From Pseudophaeobacter sp. (lineage in GTDB: Bacteria; Pseudomonadota; Alphaproteobacteria; Rhodobacterales; Rhodobacteraceae): 64,000 nucleotides of DNA. Shown piece by piece: positions 60,999 to 64,000 of this stretch. Numbering within the stretch: the first letter of the stretch is position 1; every line of letters begins with the position of its first letter. Location: NCBI GenBank assembly GCA_027019165.1, contig JALUXC010000016.1:62001-126000 (forward strand), read 5' to 3'. The notes under the pieces were generated by a model that worked only from the letters and a program-made list of their open reading frames with translations, searched no databases and was not told the DNA's origin. The position numbers were made by a program, and so were the translations under genes.

Positions 60999-62059
60999 CC
61001 CAGCCCCTTTTGTCACTTCGCAACGTGGAAAAGCACTTTGGCACGGTGCGCGCGGTTGATGGGTTCAGCCTCGACATCCAGGAGAATGAGTTCTTTGCCC
61101 TCTTGGGCGCGTCGGGCAGCGGCAAGACCACCCTTTTGCGCATGCTGGCCGGATTTGAAACGCTCACCGGCGGTGAGATCCTTCTGGATGGCAAGGACAT
61201 CTCGCAAGTGCCGCCCAACCGTCGCCCGGTCAACCTGATGTTCCAGTCCTATGCGCTGTTTCCGCATATGAGTATTGCCCAGAACATTGCATACGGGCTT
61301 GAGATGGAGAAATGCTCCAAGTCTGAAATCAAGCGCCGCGTTGGCGAGATGCTTGAAATCATCCAACTGTCGCATCTTGCGGGGCGCAAGCCCGATCAGC
61401 TGTCTGGCGGACAGCGTCAGCGGGTGGCGCTTGGGCGCGCCTTGATCAAACGACCGCGCCTGTTGCTGCTGGATGAACCGCTTGGCGCGCTGGACAAGAA
61501 GCTGCGCGGCGACATGCAGCTGGAACTCAAGCGGTTGCAGCACGAAATCGGGATCACCTTCATCATCGTCACCCACGATCAGGAAGAGGCGCTGGTGATG
61601 GCGGACCGTGTGGCGATTCTGAAGGATGGCAAGCTGCTGCAATGTGCAACGCCGCGCGACATCTATGAGCATCCCAACAGCCGCTATTCCGCCGACTTCA
61701 TCGGCGTGATGAATTTCCTGCCCGCCACGCTACGGCAAGGGCAAGTGATTGCGGCCAATGGTCAACCCGTCGCGGCGCAGCTTCCCGAAGGCCTGTCCGA
61801 AGGCAATGACGTGGTGGTGGCCATTCGCCCCGAGCGCCTGCAGGTCGCAGCCTATCGCGGTGGGGGCGGGCCGCGTGGCCGGGTGCTGGCCACGGCCTAT
61901 CACGGGCTCGATCTGCAGTTGCACCTGCAAACCAACCTGTCGTCCGAACCGATCACCGTGCGCCTGACCGCGCAAGAGGCTGAACAGACCGCGCTGTCTG
62001 AGGGCGATGAGGTGGAACTGGGCTGGAACGCCAAGGACACGCGCGTTTTTGCGGCCTGA
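60995..62059 (+). CDS. PotA-like ABC transporter ATP-binding protein
   Basis: A 354-residue ATPase: Walker A 'GASGSGKTT', Q-loop 'LMFQSYALFPHMSIAQNIAYGLEM', signature 'LSGGQRQRVALGRALIKRP', Walker B 'LLLLDEPLGALD', His switch 'IIVTHDQEEALVM', and a C-terminal TOBE domain ('VVVAIRPERLQVA'). It energises the PotB/PotC-like permeases. ATGA overlap with the upstream gene. The next gene is a glycosyltransferase, 72 bases on. Confidence 0.94.
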   Translation: MTQPLLSLRNVEKHFGTVRAVDGFSLDIQENEFFALLGASGSGKTTLLRMLAGFETLTGGEILLDGKDISQVPPNRRPVNLMFQSYALFPHMSIAQNIAYGLEMEKCSKSEIKRRVGEMLEIIQLSHLAGRKPDQLSGGQRQRVALGRALIKRPRLLLLDEPLGALDKKLRGDMQLELKRLQHEIGITFIIVTHDQEEALVMADRVAILKDGKLLQCATPRDIYEHPNSRYSADFIGVMNFLPATLRQGQVIAANGQPVAAQLPEGLSEGNDVVVAIRPERLQVAAYRGGGGPRGRVLATAYHGLDLQLHLQTNLSSEPITVRLTAQEAEQTALSEGDEVELGWNAKDTRVFAA

Positions 62060-62131
62060 GGCGCCCTGATCCGACACGAAAACCAAAACCGCAGCAAAAG
62101 CGGCAAGACACACCAACAGGAGAGATCACCC

Positions 62132-63418
62132 ATGGCACAGAAAACCTTTGCCTTTTTCCCCGAGGCGGCCTTTGGCCCCGCGCTCAACTCGGTCGGCATT
62201 GCTCAGGCCGTTGAACGTATGGGACACAAGGCCGTGTTCCTCTCGGATCCTGGATTTGTCGAAGTCTATCAGGGCTATGGCTTTGAAGCGCACCCGGTGA
62301 ACCTGTCCGAGCCGATGCCGCCAGAGCAGATGGCGAAATTCTGGGAGGACTTCATCAACGGCCATATCCCGAACTTTCGCAAGGCGCCGATCGACCAGAT
62401 CGACAACTACGTCAAGGAATGCTGGGAGGCGATCGTCGACAGCGCCAAATGGGCGCAAAAGGACCTGCCGGGTATCCTCGCCAAGATCAAACCGGATGTG
62501 ATCTCTGTCGACAATGTGATCCTGTTCCCGGCGATCAAACAGCATGGCGTGCCTTGGGTGCGTATTATCTCCTGTTCGGAGAACGAGATCGAAGATGACG
62601 CGATCCCGCCGCATCTGTCGGGCATGTCTGAAAAAGATACCGAAGGGCACGCGACCTTTCGGGCCAAGTTCAACGAGGTGGTGAAGCCGCTGCACGACGA
62701 CTTCAACGCTTTCCTCGCCGAAAACAACGAAGATCCCTATCCGCTGGGCCAGTTCTTTGAGGCATCGCCCTATCTGAACCTGCTGCTTTATCCAGAGCAG
62801 GCAAAATACAACCGCTCCAAACCGCTGGACCCGGCCCAGTTCCAATACCTGGAGGGCTGTGTGCGTCAGGATGAGCCTTATGAGGTTCCGACTTTCAAAG
62901 CAAACAACGATGGGCCGCTTCTCTATATCTCTTTCGGCTCGCTCGGGGCAGGGGACACGGATCTTTTGAAGCGGCTGATCAAGCTTGTCGGCGGCTCCCG
63001 CTATCGGGCGCTGGTCAATGTCGGGGACTACAAAGAGGAATACACCGATATCCCGGACAATGTGATCATCGACAGCTGGTTCCCGCAGCCCTCTGTCATT
63101 CCGCAGGTCGATGCGGTCATCCACCATGGCGGCAACAACTCTTTCACCGAGTGCCTCTATTTCGGCAAACCCGCGATCATCATGTCCTATGTCTGGGACG
63201 GGCACGACAATGCCATGCGCGTGCAGGAAACCGGCCACGGGTTCCGCTCGGAGCGCTATGACTGGAGCGATGAAGAGCTGATCGAAAAGATCGAAGCCTG
63301 CCTCACGGATCATGACATGGCGGCACGTCTCAAGGCGACCTCTGCGCATATGCAATCTCAGAATGGTCAAGAAAAAGCGGCGCGCCTGCTGGTGGATCTG
63401 GCGGAGAAGGGCGCATGA
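62132..63418 (+). CDS. UGT/MGT-type glycosyltransferase (GT1-like), copy 2
   Basis: A 428-residue paralog of the enzyme at 55.8 kb, with the same length and matching landmarks: 'FAFFPEAAFGPALNSVGIAQAVERMG', 'SVDNVILFPAIKQHGVPWVRIISCSENE', 'YISFGSLGAGDTDLLKRL', 'WFPQPSVIPQVDAVIHHGGNNSFTECLYFGKP' and 'WDGHDNAMRVQETGHG'. An AGGAGAGA ribosome site precedes the ATG. It is coupled to the first cupin by a 4-base overlap. Acceptor and sugar donor are unknown. Confidence 0.87.
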   Translation: MAQKTFAFFPEAAFGPALNSVGIAQAVERMGHKAVFLSDPGFVEVYQGYGFEAHPVNLSEPMPPEQMAKFWEDFINGHIPNFRKAPIDQIDNYVKECWEAIVDSAKWAQKDLPGILAKIKPDVISVDNVILFPAIKQHGVPWVRIISCSENEIEDDAIPPHLSGMSEKDTEGHATFRAKFNEVVKPLHDDFNAFLAENNEDPYPLGQFFEASPYLNLLLYPEQAKYNRSKPLDPAQFQYLEGCVRQDEPYEVPTFKANNDGPLLYISFGSLGAGDTDLLKRLIKLVGGSRYRALVNVGDYKEEYTDIPDNVIIDSWFPQPSVIPQVDAVIHHGGNNSFTECLYFGKPAIIMSYVWDGHDNAMRVQETGHGFRSERYDWSDEELIEKIEACLTDHDMAARLKATSAHMQSQNGQEKAARLLVDLAEKGA

Positions 63419-63777
63419 GCGATCTGTCCTCTTCGGCCCCGCATATTCACGGGGCCACAACCTATGATGATCTCCTCGATTGGGGGCCTCAACCCGATAT
63501 GATCGAGGGGCAGTCCCATTCCACCGGGCGGCTCCTGTTCAAGGGGCCGGACAATTCGCCTGAAACCGGTGTCTGGGTCTGCACCCCGGGCACCTGGCGG
63601 ATTTCTGTCCCGCGGGACGAGTTCTGTCATTTCGTGTCGGGCCGGGTGATTTATCGCCGCGATGGATCGGACGAGGTGATCGAAGCCACGCCGGGCACCT
63701 GCGTGCTGTTCCCCGCTGGCTGGGAAGGCACCGCCGAGATCACCGAGACCCTGCGCAACATCTACATGCTTGTCTGA
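63415..63777 (+). CDS. Cupin domain protein (DUF861-type), copy 1
   Basis: A 120-residue single cupin resembling the ureidoglycine-aminohydrolase-type cupin family: 'WGPQPDMIEGQSHSTGRLLFKGPDNSPETGVWVCTPGTWRISVPRDEFCHFVSGRVIYRRD' and 'ATPGTCVLFPAGWEGTAEIT'. The metal-binding His/Glu pattern is only partly present, as usual in this family. It starts in the glycosyltransferase stop (ATGA) and is followed by a related cupin gene. Confidence 0.82.
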   Translation: MSDLSSSAPHIHGATTYDDLLDWGPQPDMIEGQSHSTGRLLFKGPDNSPETGVWVCTPGTWRISVPRDEFCHFVSGRVIYRRDGSDEVIEATPGTCVLFPAGWEGTAEITETLRNIYMLV

Positions 63778-63789
63778 ATGGAGAAAGAC

Positions 63790-64000
63790 ATGAAAGCACC
63801 CGTCATGCACAAGCCCCTTGAGATCACCGACACGGTGGATTGGGGGATCATTCCCACCATGATCGAAGGCGAAAGCCGCACCTCTGGCAAGGTCCTGCAC
63901 AAAGGGCCGGATGGCCAAAGCGAATGCGGCTTGTGGATCTGCACCCCTGGCAAATGGGAGTGCCACGTCACCAAGGACGAGTTCTGCCACTTCCTTGAGG
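63790..64000 (+). CDS. Cupin domain protein (DUF861-type), copy 2, cut by window edge
   Basis: The frame from ATG 63790 (GGAGAAAG ribosome site) is open to the window end, 70 residues. It shares a block with copy 1: 'DWGIIPTMIEGESRTSGKVL' then 'KGPDGQSECGLWICTPGKW' and 'DEFCHFLE', so the two genes arose by tandem duplication. An alternative ATG at 63778 lies directly after the copy 1 stop. The rest of the operon lies beyond the window. Confidence 0.8.
   Translation, partial: MKAPVMHKPLEITDTVDWGIIPTMIEGESRTSGKVLHKGPDGQSECGLWICTPGKWECHVTKDEFCHFLE

Noticed and set aside
62126-63460. 444-codon open frame on the minus strand
   Set aside because: Exactly covers glycosyltransferase copy 2 on the other strand; shadow of a GC-rich gene.

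Overview
The window looks like chromosomal DNA of a marine Rhodobacterales (Roseobacter-clade) alphaproteobacterium. This is inferred from the high GC content, the FnrL-type box in front of ccoGHIS, the divergent hemC/hemE pair, the complete N-methylglutamate (monomethylamine) operon, pobA with an AraC regulator, and the many ABC importers paired with GntR, LysR or TetR regulators. I saw no rRNA, tRNA, CRISPR array, insertion sequence or prophage gene. High GC produces many long antisense reading frames; these are left out.

Layout. 1-4.8 kb: the end of a LysR gene, then ccoGHIS for cbb3 oxidase assembly and copper loading. 5-9 kb: a SPOR-tagged D,D-carboxypeptidase, a HAD hydrolase, clpS and an RsmC-like methyltransferase. 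9.1-14.9 kb: a haem-synthesis neighbourhood (degenerate SDR, hemF, GH25 muramidase lipoprotein, desaturase, hemC, hemE with a strong terminator). 14.9-16.7 kb: a Tat-exported amidase and a 54-residue basic protein. 16.7-22.8 kb: a six-gene CoA-dependent beta-oxidation operon with a divergent TetR regulator and paired operator-like repeats. 22.8-25.9 kb: AraC regulator, pobA, enoyl-CoA hydratase. 26-34.8 kb: a small Rossmann oxidoreductase behind two MarR-type palindromes, then LysR, a class C beta-lactamase-fold hydrolase and a peptide-type ABC importer.

35-41.4 kb: a Rut-like catabolic cluster of unknown substrate (aldehyde dehydrogenase, luciferase-like monooxygenase, flavin reductase fused to a decayed Nudix-like domain, alpha/beta hydrolase, DUF1185 protein) with a divergent GntR regulator, DUF1330 and carboxymuconolactone decarboxylase-like proteins. 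41.5-52.7 kb: XRE-cupin regulator, mgsABC, gmaS, mgdABCD and purU, together converting monomethylamine through gamma-glutamylmethylamide and N-methylglutamate to C1-tetrahydrofolate and formate. 52.9-55.8 kb: an MHYT-GGDEF-EAL membrane protein and an NTF2-like protein. 55.8-64 kb: the least familiar locus: a GntR-type regulator with two winged-helix domains and a UGT-like glycosyltransferase, divergent from a complete PotABCD-type importer that is followed by a second, paralogous glycosyltransferase and two tandem cupins (the last cut by the window edge).

The best candidates for an undescribed system are the polyamine-importer/twin-glycosyltransferase/tandem-cupin locus at 55.8-64 kb and the Rut-like flavin monooxygenase cluster at 35-41.4 kb. 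All assignments come from reading the sequence by eye; no database search was run.
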